Assembly: GCF_040183065.1 (NCBI RefSeq)
Contig: NC_091126.1
Location: 143,283,704-143,347,703 of the forward strand
From: Periplaneta americana
Taxonomy: Eukaryota; Arthropoda; Insecta; Blattodea; Blattidae
Direction of reading: 5' to 3'
Length of the DNA: 64,000 nt
Of the stretch, positions 1 to 10,540 are shown in pieces (position 1 is the stretch's first letter; every line of letters starts with the position of its first letter). Under the pieces are notes generated by a model, which saw only the letters and a program-made list of their open reading frames with translations, had not been told where the DNA came from and searched no databases. The position numbers were made by a program, and so were the translations under genes.

Positions 1-299
1 TTTATCAAAAACTGTGTGAAGGATGCGACGCGGAGCTGAGAGCCTCGTTAGGTGTATCCGCCGACGACGGCGCGGCAATCACTCAACAAGCTTCGGGTTT
101 ATACGTCAGTGACATGCAAGACATTATTCTTCCGGCTTCATAAGGTTACTTGTACGTAACAAGCGAATGTATCACCTTGTTACGCAGGTTTCAAGACGAT
201 GAACGAGGCTGCAAGGCGTTGAAGGCATAAGGCAACTAAATGCTCTGAATTGTATGCTATGTTTGGAAACTAAATACAGCAGCGTGCTCTCAAACATAG
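1..299. other. No feature recognised
   Basis: No open frame, terminal inverted repeat or tRNA-like box is visible. The stretch stops at the TA that flanks the next element. It may be host intergenic DNA or a repeat I do not know. Confidence 0.4.
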
Positions 300-301
300 T
301 A

Positions 302-1489
302 GGGGAGACTCGGTAAATTCCGCAATATTAAGAAGTAAATATATAATATTTTTATCAAAATGTTTATTTGAAAAATATTATCAAGGTATGTAGACATGGA
401 CGAAACCTTCCATTACCAAATGAGGTAAAGAGACCTATTAAAATGCAAATATAAGGCCATCATGCCTTCTCTTCCCTTCTACCAGGGGATTACAACTACA
501 ATATTAAGAATACAATTACAATTGTAATTACAATTGATATTAAATTTACAAATACAATAAAAATCAAAGTACTGAAAGATTAACTGATTAATAAGAGCTA
601 GACAGTTTATTGTAAAAATTAAGAAGAGAAGCATTTCTTTTATTCAGTAAGAAAAATTAAACTTACTCTACGCCAGCGTTGTCAGACACAGCCTAAACGG
701 AGCGGAGCGCTCCACTATAGCTCGTTGCGTGCCCCGGTGCTTCCACAGACATAAGCAAGTTCACGCTCCGACTGGACGTCTCTAGCTCCACAACCGGTTT
801 CGGAGCTTACAACTCTGACGCTACTGCTCTACGCAGTAAGAAAATGCTTAATAAGCTTGCTTTTGAACGCTACTAAATTCCGACTGTCTCTGATGTCACT
901 GGGTAGGGTATTCCACAAGCGTGAGAGCGAGATTGTGTATGATGATGAATACGATGATGTTTTATGTGTTGGTATGGCTAGTATGCGGCTATTTTGCGTG
1001 CGTATGAAGAGATTATGATATGATGACAGGTAACTGAAACGGGAGGCAAGGTAGGTAGGTGTAGAAGTATGAAGGACTTGGAAAAGGAGAACAAGAGAAT
1101 GAAAATTTCTACGTTCGTTAAGCCGTAGCCACTTGAAAAAAAACAACTTGGGTAATTCCGCAACAGTGCGGATAAATCCGCAATAGGACTTGGCTAATTT
1201 CGCAGTCGTAAATAATTATGAAATACATTGTGAAAGTAACATAGAAGGAACAATTTATATGTAACAATGCTCACTTTCTTCACAGCTGTGTGGGCAAACA
1301 CGAAAAACAGCAAACTTTCGATGTTTCACTGTAATGCCAACAGAGGTGTCGACCAACATCCTTGATTTTTTGTATAGCACTGCAGAGGACATGTCTCCTG
1401 TTGACAGCCTCTCAAAACTTACGTTCACGCTATTGTAAAGCCGCAGTAAAATCATATATGCACTACTGCGGAATTAGCCGAGTTTCCCC
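302..1489. mobile_element. Pogo-like MITE, CCGCA family, copy 1
   Basis: The left end begins GGGGAGACTCGG and the right end finishes CCGAGTTTCCCC, an inverted repeat. TA lies on both sides (300-301 and 1490-1491), the target duplication of the Tc1/mariner/pogo group. Two other copies (28286-28830, 52379-52921) are about 545 bp; the excess here is a LINE fragment at about 454-1128 that also replaced some 20 bp of the MITE. The end word TAATTCCGCA recurs inside at about 1150-1205, so the element carries subterminal copies of its own terminal motif. It has no coding capacity of its own. Confidence 0.88.
454..1128 (-). mobile_element. 5'-truncated LINE (family A) inside the MITE
   Basis: Read on the minus strand, about 1128-829 encodes the end of a non-LTR reverse-transcriptase ORF, with YLASRFSYLSSYHN and then SRLWNTLPSDIRDSRN. 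The same tail pattern recurs at 4020-4375, 11244-11450 and 57330-57540 and at the right window edge. The rest (about 828-454) is 3' untranslated sequence ending near the AAGGCC stem that the other copies carry just before their tail; the last bases are lost. The polymerase core is missing, so this is a dead insertion. Assignment to an exact clade (I, Jockey or R1-like) is not safe from this tail. Confidence 0.8.
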
Positions 1490-1639
1490 TATGTAAATTG
1501 AAAAAAAAAACAACTACATATGTTCCACTTGCTCTTGTCCTTCCGCCTGCGGTTACGACACACATTTTTCTCAAGTCTTTTGTCTTGAATATAATCCTGA
1601 TTTAACCAGTGGCATAATTACTGTCCGTCCGAATGGTTA

Positions 1640-3338
1640 TGTTTCAAGGTTTTTTGAGGTAAAACTTCAGATGATACCAAATTCATCACATTGATTAAAA
1701 ATTGGTTTGATTCCAAGCTACTTGTCTGAAATCGTAGTAAAACTAAGGTTGTACCATTTTCGTTAACATCTGTTGATATGAAATCTCCTGATTTCGCTCT
1801 TGTATTTAAAAATACATAAGTTAATATTCAATTGTTCTTCTAACAATAATGAATCCTCTACATTCAAAACCCCGTATAGACCATTTTGTTCTGAACTGAG
1901 TTATGCCCACATACTGCTTGCTAAGAATGAATTCTAATGATTTATATACAGTAGAGCATCGATTATCCGAATATCGATCAACCGAAACATCTGTTAACCG
2001 AAAGCGTTCCAGTCGGCAAATTCAAATTTCTGTGCGCGCCATGTAGAAGTTTCGGTGGCGTTTTTGCGAGATTTAGCGGCAAAGAAACGAGTCTTAACTC
2101 TGAAGCAAAACAACCTTTTTTTTTCCTAAACTCTAGGCCTACTTTAATGATCATTTTGAACTTGTTAAACTAGGCTAGTCAATTTTCTGTGTTATTTGTA
2201 AGACGTGTGATTCTAAATGTATACTGTGTGTACAGTTTTGTGTTTAATATCAGCGTGTCTTTGTTTCATACTGCTCCTATGACACCGGTATAATTTATTT
2301 TTGTAAATGATCGGTTATCCGAAAGTCAGTTATCCGAACACCCCCTCCCCATTTGTTTCGGATAATCGATAGTCTACTGTACTTTGAATTCAAAACGCCA
2401 CTAATTTAAAGCAAAAGGTTTGTTAAAAGTCACTGTTAGGTTGAAAATTCCCTCTATTTGCTACCAGATACTGTCAAAATTCTTAAATTTGTGAAAATGG
2501 ATATAGGAGATTTTGAATCTATAGGTTTCAGTGTAAATGTCCTATTATAATTTAATCTACTCAAGGTAATTATCTCGGAATAATAATCGACCAACATTTA
2601 CGTTCGGATAAACAAGTTCGTTTTCTGTGCAATAAATTAAGAAAAATTATTCACTATTTTGTTATCCTACGAAATTACTTGACTGTTCATAAGTTACTTT
2701 ACGACTGATTTACCTCGCATTAGTACAACCTATATATTACAGTATTATATTATAGGATGGGGTAGTGCTTATAGTACCCACCTCATGTCAATAACACTTC
2801 TACAGGAAATAAAAATAAAAATATGTCTTAATGAACCTATTGATTATCCTTCAGAACTGTTGTATTCAGAATTTAAAGTACATCATATCCACCAAATTTG
2901 TAACAATGTCTTATTGAATTTCGTACATAAAAACCGAAATATAATTATTTAATTTATATTCACATAAATATGAAACCAAAAGATCAGACAACATATGCTC
3001 GACAGAACTTAAATGTACCACAACTGTAGCATATAATCACAGTAGCAACTTCGGTCCAAGGCCTTGTAGTAAGATAATAGCTAAATTCCAAAACATACAA
3101 TTTGCTAATGCTCCTTATTTTAAAAAATCAATTAAAAATTACTGTTTAGGAGAAAATTTAAAGTTTCAATTATTATGATATCTGTATTTTTCTTTTTTTC
3201 TTTCTTTACTTATCATTCTGCTATTTACTAAAATATCTTAAAATTATAAGGATGTTCCCTGAGAACGAGCATGTAATTTATTATTTCTGGGGTAATAGTG
3301 ATTATTATAAAAAGCTATGTATCTTTGTTCTAGCAATA

Positions 3339-3341
<3 letters not shown>
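1640..3341 (+). mobile_element. Degenerate LINE with reverse-transcriptase remnants
   Basis: A decayed frame shows DDTKF (around 1667-1681), then KLLV and SKTKVVPFS, the spacing seen in non-LTR reverse transcriptases after the catalytic YxDD. After the inserted MITE (1949-2379) the product continues as LGIIIDQHLRSDKQ at about 2570-2610 and GWGSAYSTHL at about 2755. Many stops are present. The copy ends with AATAAAG and runs into an (ATT)n tract. The left boundary is approximate. Confidence 0.65.
1949..2379. mobile_element. Tigger/pogo-type MITE
   Basis: Inverted ends CAGTAGAGCATCGATTATCC and its partner (right end reads ATAATCGATAGTCTACTG) are flanked by TA at 1947-1948 and 2380-2381. CAGT tips with a CGATTATCCGAA word are typical of Tigger-like pogo elements. 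TTATCCGAA or near versions recur several times near both ends (about 1963, 2312, 2328). At 431 bp it is non-autonomous, and it splits the LINE around it. Confidence 0.88.

Positions 3342-3379
<38 letters not shown>
3342..3379. repeat. (ATT)n microsatellite between two LINE tails
   Basis: A pure ATT/TTA tract. It is the 3' tail of the plus-strand LINE ending at 3341 and also of the minus-strand LINE starting at 3380, so two LINEs meet tail to tail here. Confidence 0.9.
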
Positions 3380-3380
<1 letters not shown>

Positions 3381-3870
3381 TTACATACAATTGATTTCAA
3401 GGAACCCGCAGGTTCATTGCCGCCCTCACATAAGCCCGCCATCGGTCCCTATCCTGTGCAAGATTAATCGAGTCTATATTATCATATGCCACCCCCCTCA
3501 AATCCATTTTAATATTATCCTCCCATCCACGTCTCGGCCTCCCAAAGGTATTTTCCCCTCCGGCCTTCCAACTAACACTCTATATGCATTTCTGGATTCG
3601 CTCATACGTGCTACATGTCCTGCCCATCTCAAGCGTCTGGATTTAATGTTCCTAATTATGTCGGGTGAAGAATAGAATGCATGCAGTTCAGCGTTGTGTA
3701 ACTTTCTCCATTCTCCTGTAACTTCATCCCATTTAGCCCCAAATATTTTCCTAACGACCTTATTCTCAAACACCCTTAATCTCTGTTCCTCTCTCAAATT
3801 GAGAGTCGGAGTTTCACAAACATACAAAACAACCCGTAATATAACTGTTTTATAAATTCTAATATTCAGA
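3380..3870 (-). mobile_element. LINE (family B) 3' fragment
   Basis: On the minus strand the frame 3827-3498 encodes the C-terminal region of a non-LTR reverse transcriptase: REEQRLRVFENKVVRKIFG, then [12 protein letters not shown] and [15 protein letters not shown] shifted frame continues to [19 protein letters not shown] near 3400. The same family is at 61875-62112 (plus). The untranslated end is short and leads into GTAAGT(AAT)n, the same tail as the other copy. The copy is 5' truncated at an (ATT)n tract. Confidence 0.85.

Positions 3871-3872
<2 letters not shown>

Positions 3873-3929
<57 letters not shown>
3873..3929. repeat. (ATT)n microsatellite
   Basis: A tract of about 57 bp of TTA units at the 5' break of the adjacent LINE fragment. 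It may be the tail of an older LINE that served as the insertion site. Confidence 0.9.
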
Positions 3930-3930
<1 letters not shown>

Positions 3931-4019
3931 AACAGAGGAAATCACGTGACAATTACCTACTTAACAGGATCTTTTCTTTACGTTATTTTAAATAGTTGTA
4001 TAATATTATTATAAGTCCA

Positions 4020-4735
4020 ATTCCGAACAGCAATATTCGCCGGGCTGATCACGTAACACCATCCCTCGAAATGTTGTCCTGGCACCGTCTAGAACTGTAG
4101 AAGATCGTAGAAAAATCCACATATTGTATTTCTCCACTCCTGTCTATCTTGCGTCTAGTTTTCAAAATTTATCCACCCATCATAACCTAGACACACGATC
4201 ACAACACTCCTCAATATTATCCATTCCCTCCCACCGAACATCCTCATATTCATCTTCTTTCACTGTGGCTGTTCCTCGACTTCGGAATTCCCTACCGAGT
4301 AATGTCAGGGACTGTCAGAAATCAAACCAATTTAAGAATAGACTAACGAAATATTTTTCTAACAATTCTTGTTAACAATAATAGCTCTTTCAGGTTTCTC
4401 AATGTTTAATGGTTATACATATAACACAGAATAAATATTTAAATTACCTCACTATTATTATTATTATTATTATTGTTATTATTATTACTATTATTGTTAT
4501 TATCATCATCATCCTCATCATCACCATCATCACTATTTCTTACCAATGTTTATTATTGTCACACTAACATTACTTATCCAACTTTCATTATTTACTTTCA
4601 TGTTGTTTTATGGTCTAGATATTAATGTAATAACTATGTAACCAATTGTATTGTATTAGAATTAGAGTCTGGCTGGGCGGAAGAGAAGGCCTACTGGCCA
4701 TAGCTCTGCCAGATTAAATAAATACATTATTATTA
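4020..4735 (+). mobile_element. LINE 3' fragment related to family A
   Basis: Decayed plus-strand coding reads NIRRADHVTPSLEMLSWHRLE (about 4030-4092, one residue possibly off) and, after a frame change, STPVYLASSF, THHNLDTRSQHSS, PRLRNSLPSN up to the stop at 4373-4375. A 3' untranslated region follows. At 4669-4713 it forms a hairpin (TCTGGC pairing with GCCAGA around AAGGCCTACTGGCC). The tail is AAATAAATA. The hairpin is the same idea as the family-A end but differs in sequence, so this is a sister subfamily. Confidence 0.8.
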
Positions 4736-4736
4736 A

Positions 4737-4809
<73 letters not shown>
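4735..4809. repeat. (ATT)n then (GTA)n microsatellite
   Basis: ATT units switch to AGT units at about 4770. The tract lies between the 3' tails of two LINE fragments that point toward each other. Confidence 0.9.
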
Positions 4810-4990
4810 TTTATTTATTTAACCTGGTAGAGATAAGGCCGTCAGGCCTTCTTTGCCCCTCTACCAGGAGATTCCAACTATAATATGAAGAATAAAATTA
4901 CAATTAGTATTAAATTTACAATTACAATTACAATAAAAATCAAAGTACGAAAATATTACCTGACTAATTAAAGCTAGATAATTTATCATA
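4810..4990 (-). mobile_element. LINE (family A) 3' end only
   Basis: The minus strand ends in a hairpin (4823-4868: CTCTACCAGG pairing with CCTGGTAGAG around GGCCTGACGGCC) and an AAATAAATA tail. The 170 bp is nearly the same as 10950-11130. No coding part remains. Confidence 0.85.
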
Positions 4991-5638
4991 GAAAAACAAA
5001 GAATATTTTTATTGATATGTTTATTATTTACTTGCTTCAATAAAATTCCCGTGTTTTTGCTAATAGTTTGTAGATTTTCTCCTAACATATTCTCGCTACC
5101 TTTTACTTTTTATCCGTGGCTCAACAGTTCTACTACAGGAAACACCTATAGTCGGCTCCTAGCCTGACGCCCACTTTCCCGTAGCTTATGCGGATAATCA
5201 TCAAACTAGGCAGGCGGTAAAGTTTGGTTAGCACGTCGATCTGTCCAGCCACTGAAGGTGATCTGCTACACAGGCTCTCTCTCTTCCATACAGCCTATTT
5301 ATTTATGTCATTCACCCAAGCGTCCCCATCTGTGAAGCAAAGAAGCTGTAGCCCTCTCCGCCGCCATACGCCTTGCCCTTGGTGCACCGTTGGTGGCGCA
5401 CTACATAGCATCGCATGATGGTTACAATCCGCGTCAGCGTGTTTGGCGTGTGAAATAAGTATGGGAACGTTAAGTGCGAATGTTTTACATTTGCCGCAGT
5501 CAATCTGACAACTGTGTTTGACAAATGGCTGATGTGACGTGTATAGGAGGTGGTATCATTCTCAACTGCACTAGCAACATGCTCACAAACGGGGCACTAT
5601 ATATCTAGGACACATGCCAAAAACGCTGGCGACAGCTG
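4991..5638. other. Unannotated stretch
   Basis: The first part (to about 5095) may still be old LINE sequence. The rest has short open frames only, with no domain I recognise and no inverted ends. Confidence 0.35.
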
Positions 5639-5639
5639 T

Positions 5640-5815
5640 AATAGAGCAATAGTGGAATACCGGTAGGGGAAAAAGGAATACCCCGCGAAAACTTATCAAC
5701 ATGCACTGCATTGTCCATCACAAATTTCAGTTGGGAACCGCCGTGATTCGAATCTAGGTTACCAGTGTGGAAATTAGACGATCTAGTCGTTCGGCTAAAG
5801 GTGCGCCACTGGAGA
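5640..5815 (-). mobile_element. tRNA-derived SINE (family D)
   Basis: The minus strand begins near 5812 with GCGCACCTTTAGCCGAACGA (box A-like) and has GATTCGAATC (box B-like) near 5755. A unique body follows, with GTGATGGACAATGCA and TTTTCGCGGGGTATTCC. Spacing of the two boxes suits a tRNA-derived pol III promoter. Only one copy is seen here, so the family ends are approximate. Confidence 0.6.
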
Positions 5816-5869
5816 AACTTCATGTGAAAATTTCTTTTCACATACAGAATCTAGAGTGCATTCCGTATC

Positions 5870-6264
5870 GCCTACCAAAGCATAACGCCTTATAAGACGC
5901 GGCTATGCCATGGGGGAGCAAACCACCACCCATCTTGTCTACCACCAATGGTCTTAGGTTTGATCACTGTAGCCGACCATACTCTTTCTTGTGACTTTCT
6001 CGACTTATCCAAGACATGAATTGGACAGTACTTTTAAACAAGTAATTTAAGTGTCTTTGTCGGAATCGTTGTCAAATGAAGAGTATTTCGTACTTTAAGA
6101 TCAGAAAATGGGATGAAGAAAATACTATAAAAAGAAGAAAGTATATGAAACAAATTTAAAACAGATGTTTAATTACAAGAAATGAGATACGAGAAATGAA
6201 ATAGGCCTACAGGGAGAATAATAAAACGGAAAATAACCTGGAGAGAAGGAGAGAAAGAAGAAAC
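5870..6264. other. Unannotated stretch
   Basis: AT-rich, no coherent open frame, no TIR or tRNA-like motif recognised. Confidence 0.35.
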
Positions 6265-6265
6265 G

Positions 6266-6480
6266 TCCAGCGTTGTGGAGTAACAGTTGTATGTCTCATT
6301 TTGAAACAAGAGAGTTCGGGTTCAAATCCCGGTTGGGTCAAATTACGTGGTTGGGGTTTTATTCGAGATTTTCTGTCAACCAATTAAAGCGGAATTGCTG
6401 TATAACGTTCGACGTTGTACCCCAGACTCATTTCGCCATAATTTCTTCACGTGACATTATCGTTAATTAACCAAGTTAAC
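6266..6480 (+). mobile_element. Old tRNA-derived SINE (family B)
   Basis: A head with GTTGTGGAGTAACAG and box B GGGTTCAAATCC (about 6318) is followed by a body matching the better copies at 19068-19312 and 20830-21085 (GTTGTACCCCAGACTCATTT; tail GTTAATTAACCAAG). It is much more diverged than those two, so it is older. Confidence 0.7.
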
Positions 6481-6591
6481 GGTGCAGCGTTCTGTATATG
6501 CAAAAGAACGCGACCGTTCGGAGAAAAATATCCACAGAAGAGAAGCAGTACGCCTCAGACTCCGTTGTATGCTTTCACATCCCCCCCTCTG

Positions 6592-6632
6592 TGAGAGAGA
6601 TAAAGATAGCGACAGAGAGAGAGAGAGAGGGG
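6592..6632. repeat. (GA)n-rich microsatellite
   Basis: GAGAGAGATAAAGATAGCGA followed by a run of GA units and then G5. The open frame it makes on the minus strand is a serine-leucine artefact. Confidence 0.8.
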
Positions 6633-6924
6633 GTGACCAAAATTGAAGACCTTGGGTGAAAAAACCAATCAAGTCCAGTTTTTTTTTTACATTTACTATG
6701 AACTATATAGATAAATATATGCTGCACACGTCTGTGCAAGAATCCTTCAAGTCTCACTTTTAGTAACTTCTCTACAGTTGAAAGAACTTTACTATTTCAC
6801 TGCTGGTTTGTGTCAAAAAAAACAGACATCTTCCTGCTAGACAGAAGGTAGGTCAATATTATTTCCCTACAGCCCTATATCTCAGTATCAATATTAACTA
6901 CAGCTTTGGTCCCCAAGATCAGAT

Positions 6925-7132
6925 GCAAGTGGCGCCTTTGCTTGATGATCCGGAGTTGTCCTCGGGCGCAGGTTCGAATCCCGCTGGGAGGCTTTCTCCA
7001 ACCGTAAGGCAAATGTCAGATATTCTATGGCGAATCCTCGGTCTCATCTCGCCAAATACCATTTCTCTCTCACCAATTTTATTGACGGTAAATAACCCAA
7101 TAATTCACATGGCGTCGTTAAATAGCCAAGTT
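6925..7132 (+). mobile_element. tRNA-derived SINE (family A)
   Basis: Box B GGTTCGAATCCCGC (about 6971) follows a decayed box A. The body contains AACCGTAAGGCAAATGTCAG and CTCATCTCGCCAAATACCAT, and the tail contains GCGTCGTTAAATAGCCAAG and an A-rich end. Family members are at 41434-41675, 46320-46700 and 48868-49096. Confidence 0.85.
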
Positions 7133-7194
7133 AAAAAAATTATAAGCTTAGTCTTAATGGCTGTACAAAGCAGTTTAAGCTTTAAAACATAGTA

Positions 7195-7498
7195 CAATAA
7201 TAATTGTTTGAAAATATATAATATATGTAATATAGACCTGTCTGTATTTTATATATGAAGACACTATTACATAAACCAACCCTTGTCAAAATTGCTATTT
7301 TTCAGGAGAACAATAAAAATAAATAGAACAACACATGTTAGCAGTTTCCGTACAACTGGTGTTTAGCCTTGTGGCTATTGCACCTGACATGTGTCATTTT
7401 TGGAGTCTACAAACATTTGAAATGGTAGCAAATGTGCCCTTTACGCAATTTCATTAAAAATGACTAGGGCTGTTTTTGTAATGTCTTCATATAATATA
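7195..7498. other. Unannotated stretch
   Basis: AT-rich unique-looking sequence with no frame or repeat that I recognise. It ends in TA-rich DNA used by the next element. Confidence 0.35.
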
Positions 7499-7500
7499 TA

Positions 7501-7618
7501 CTGGGTGAACAGTAGAGAGCAGAACAGGTTTCACGGCCGGCCGGCTATGCGCGCGGAGGTGGGGATTGAAGGTCGCACGAGGCAGTGAAACCTGTTCTGC
7601 TCTATACTGTTCACTCAG
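7501..7618. mobile_element. 118-bp palindromic MITE
   Basis: The arms CTGGGTGAACAGTAGAGAGC... and ...GCTCTATACTGTTCACTCAG pair over about 34 bp around a GC-rich loop, with TA at 7499-7500 and 7619-7620. No coding capacity. Confidence 0.85.
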
Positions 7619-7628
7619 TATATGTATA

Positions 7629-7834
7629 TCAGGCCTGCAGAACTGTAGCTCTTGAGAGCGACTGCTTTCCTCCCCTCTTTTACCCCACCCACCTTTTCTA
7701 CCTGTGGGGTCACGGCGTTCTAGTTACGCTCGGCTGCATCAACATTTATTCTCGGGGCGGAAGTCGATCATCCCCAATAGAAGTGGAGTGAGGCTGACGT
7801 CATATAGTTCCCCTACTTTGCGAGTTCTGCAGGC

Positions 7835-7838
<4 letters not shown>
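7629..7838. mobile_element. 210-bp MITE, TCAGGCCTGCAGAACT ends
   Basis: Inverted ends TCAGGCCTGCAGAACT and AGTTCTGCAGGCCTGA with TA at 7627-7628 and 7839-7840. Only 10 bp separates it from the previous MITE. A TA microsatellite has grown from its right target site. Confidence 0.85.

Positions 7839-7881
<43 letters not shown>
7839..7881. repeat. (TA)n microsatellite
   Basis: About 21 TA units beginning at the MITE's right TA. Confidence 0.9.
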
Positions 7882-7885
<4 letters not shown>

Positions 7886-8219
7886 TGATTAATCCCTCAA
7901 CGGGAACTCACCTGAGATTGATATAAGTTTCGTAGTTATGTTTCCAAACAAGAAATAAATTAAGTTCAAACATGACAAAGAAATCTGTTGTATTTTCGGG
8001 ACAAAAAAAAGACCATTAAAGTCCTCCATTTGAAAAAATCTATGAACGAAAGAGAACTAACAAGAATATTGATAACCACATAAAAAAACCTACTAATTTC
8101 CTAAATTATCGTGTAAAAAGCAGTTTGAAGTTAATGCACATTCAATTTTTGTGGAAAGTTTTCTTTATTACCTGTAAAATTTCCATTTCTGGACTTCATC
8201 GGTTTTTGCACCGAGGTAT
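7882..8219. other. Unannotated stretch
   Basis: No frame, TIR or tRNA-like box recognised. Confidence 0.35.
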
Positions 8220-8620
8220 TCAATTAAGAAATGGAATGTAGGATAATAAGGTCAAGAGAGGAAAATATAACACAAGAAAAGGGAAAGAAAAATGAAAGCA
8301 ATGAAGATAGGAAATCAAAAATGATGAGAGAAATAAGACAAATAAAAATATAGATAATAAAAGAAAGAGAATTACAGATAAAAATAGAAAAAAGGAGAAG
8401 AAAGATAAAAACAGTAGAATGAAAGAGGAAGATAGAAAGGATGAAGGAAACAGGAAGAATGGCAAAGGGAAATGTTCCAAAGGAAATAGAGGAAGAATGC
8501 CCTGCATGACTGGAAAGAGAAATGCAGCATGAAGAGTGGAGGTATGCGATATAAAACAATAGGATGGAAGTATAACGTGAAGATGAAAGAAGATAAAAGT
8601 CGCGCCGTAGACGTCAAGCT
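8220..8620. repeat. Purine-rich low-complexity tract
   Basis: About 400 bp in which the plus strand is almost all A and G (GAAAGA, GAGGAA, AGATAAAA), broken by single T or C. Open frames on the minus strand (Phe/Leu/Ser-rich) come from composition and are not genes. Confidence 0.75.
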
Positions 8621-9083
8621 GATGAAGAAGGAGCGAGCAGAGGAGTGGACTCAGCTATTTCCATTCCACGCAGCGCGCAATGTATATTCCATCAAAACAG
8701 CATAAAATAAAGCAAGCTTATAGGAGCTTATTCCCTCTCTCCCGTATTGCTCTTTTTCAAGCTGTGGAGCATCACATTTAGTGATATTTTATGTAATATC
8801 CCTTAATTTATTATGTGTCGTTTCCTCCAGGAAGATAAATGGGTCAGCCAGCTCTAAGTAGAGCAGCGGTTTCAATTTCACACCATGCCGGGCTGAAAAG
8901 AGCGTTGGGGAGGGCAGGGTGGATCAAAGGGTAGGGGTTTCAAGAGAAAGCTTATATCTAGTGGAGAGGGAGCATTCCAGGTGAGAAAAGGGAGGCCGAG
9001 ATGAATTGACAGGAAAACACGGCACCTCAAGTCTCTTCATGCCGCGAGCTGCGGGAACATGCGAACCGGCGTTACAACGCTTA
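8621..9083. other. Unannotated stretch
   Basis: Moderately GC-rich, no recognisable frame. The word GTAGAGCAGCGGTTTCAA at about 8858 resembles a hAT tip, but no partner end was found. Confidence 0.3.
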
Positions 9084-9593
9084 GGGCCGAATTCATAGTC
9101 AACACTTATCGTAAGGAAACACTTAAGCAGTTGCTTATAATAACTTCCAATTCATAAATCCCACTCAAGTGAACACTTATTCAAATAAGGTATCGAAAAA
9201 TCGAAAGAGAATTGGGAGGAAAAATTTTAAAAGGTACGCAAACGCGTCCTTGCAAGGGGTTGGGGGCTGTACAAAACTAAATATGTGAGCTCCAAGCCTG
9301 TTGGCCACTAGTCTCACTCCGGGTTACGCTGCTCCACTGAAGGAACTCTAGAAAATTTTGAAGGGGAAACCGAAACAGCTTGTCAGCTTCCTCAAGTGTT
9401 TCCTCATATGCATTGTAATCAGCTGATTCGGTATACAATAGATGATGATTATGATTTAATTTAATTTATTGAGTTCTATAATTAAAATGAAAATGAGTTT
9501 CGGCAAGCAAAAGATATATCAGATGGTGACAGGATTTTTTCTCGTTGCCAAACTTTCAGAACGGCCCCAAGGTTCACTCAGCCTTCTATAAAA

Positions 9594-9745
9594 ATTGAGT
9601 ACCGGGTCTTTCCCGGGGGTAAAAGGCGGTCAGAGCGTGGTGCCGACCACACCACCTCATTCTAGTGCCGAGGTCATGGAAAGCATGGGGCTCTACCTCC
9701 ATGCCCCCCAAGTGCCTTCATGGCATGTTACGGGGATACCTTTAC
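9594..9745 (+). repeat. GC-rich insert of unknown class
   Basis: A compact block from ACCGGGTCTTTCCCGGGGG to TGTTACGGGGATACC, far richer in GC than the host element and lying just before the HARBI1-like frame. I have the impression of having seen near-identical blocks in other insects, possibly as the end of a retroposon, but cannot name it. Hence the low confidence in class. Confidence 0.45.
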
Positions 9746-9960
9746 CTTTTATAGATATGTATAATGACCAACAATTTAAGAGGAGATACCATTTCGACAA
9801 GAACACTGTTGTGAATATTGTGGTGTCTCTCATTTCAATTCACAATACAACCATGAGACTTACCGATTTCGCCACTGCTGAAAGTACTTGTTGCTTTGAG
9901 ATTTTATGATACAGCAGCATTTCAGATAGGTTTGAGTGGTTTTTTTTCCGAAAAGTATTC
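9746..9960 (+). pseudogene. HARBI1-like transposase N-terminal remnant
   Basis: The frame gives FIDMYNDQQFKRRYHFDKNT, the start of HARBI1-type proteins (F..RYRF.K.T). After one frame change it reads KVLVALRFYDTAAFQIG, matching the conserved L.aLRFYatGsFQ segment. The DDE nuclease that should follow is absent. It lies on the plus strand inside TTA-flanked inverted ends, so family and element agree. Confidence 0.75.
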
Positions 9961-10540
9961 ACGTCCCAACAAAGTGTCATTTGCATTTTTGTTTGTATTC
10001 TACCCAAGGAATAAGCTGTTAAAATCTGCGTAATTATATCATTTCCACTTTGTTTAGCATAAAAATAACTGAAAAATAAATTAAAATGATTTACTTACAG
10101 GAATATTTCCGAAGTTTGCATTAAACTCAACTGCAATTTTATTCCATGCCAATTTCTTCTTTTGGAGAGAACAATTATCTTTTTTTTTTTTTTTTTTTTT
10201 ACTTTCGACGGTATCTCCATATTTCATAACTAGTTATTTTCGCTCACTTCTTTCTTTTCTGTAAAATGCTTTCTTGTATAATTTTAGCTCTATAATATTT
10301 ACTTCTGTATTTGTGTATGACAATAATACCGATTTAACAATTTGAAGGCGCTGGAAAACAATTGAATGTAGGAAAGCGCTCACGTCTAGCCATGTTGCCA
10401 TATTTCTTTCGATATCAAGGGAATGCTCAGGGCATATGAATGAGTAGCGTCTCTGCAATACGATCCGAAATAAGTGCTAAGGAAATGCTTATTACTTAAG
10501 TGTTTCCTCATTTTATAAGTGACGACTATGAATTCGACCC

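Larger units (their letters stand above)
9084..10540. mobile_element. PIF/Harbinger element, internally decayed
   Basis: Inverted ends GGGCCGAATTCATAGTC... and ...GACTATGAATTCGACCC, with the arms continuing into AACACTTAT and TTAAGTGTTTCC words, are flanked by TTA at 9081-9083 and 10541-10543. GGGCC tips with a 3-bp TWA duplication are the hallmark of PIF/Harbinger. A HARBI1-like remnant lies at about 9746-9960, and a GC-rich foreign block at about 9594-9745. A T(20+) run sits at 10180-10200. No catalytic nuclease region is left. Confidence 0.88.

Noticed and set aside
8220-8617. Phe/Leu/Ser-rich minus-strand frames that look like membrane proteins
   Set aside because: The complement of a purine-rich tract; hydrophobicity follows from composition.
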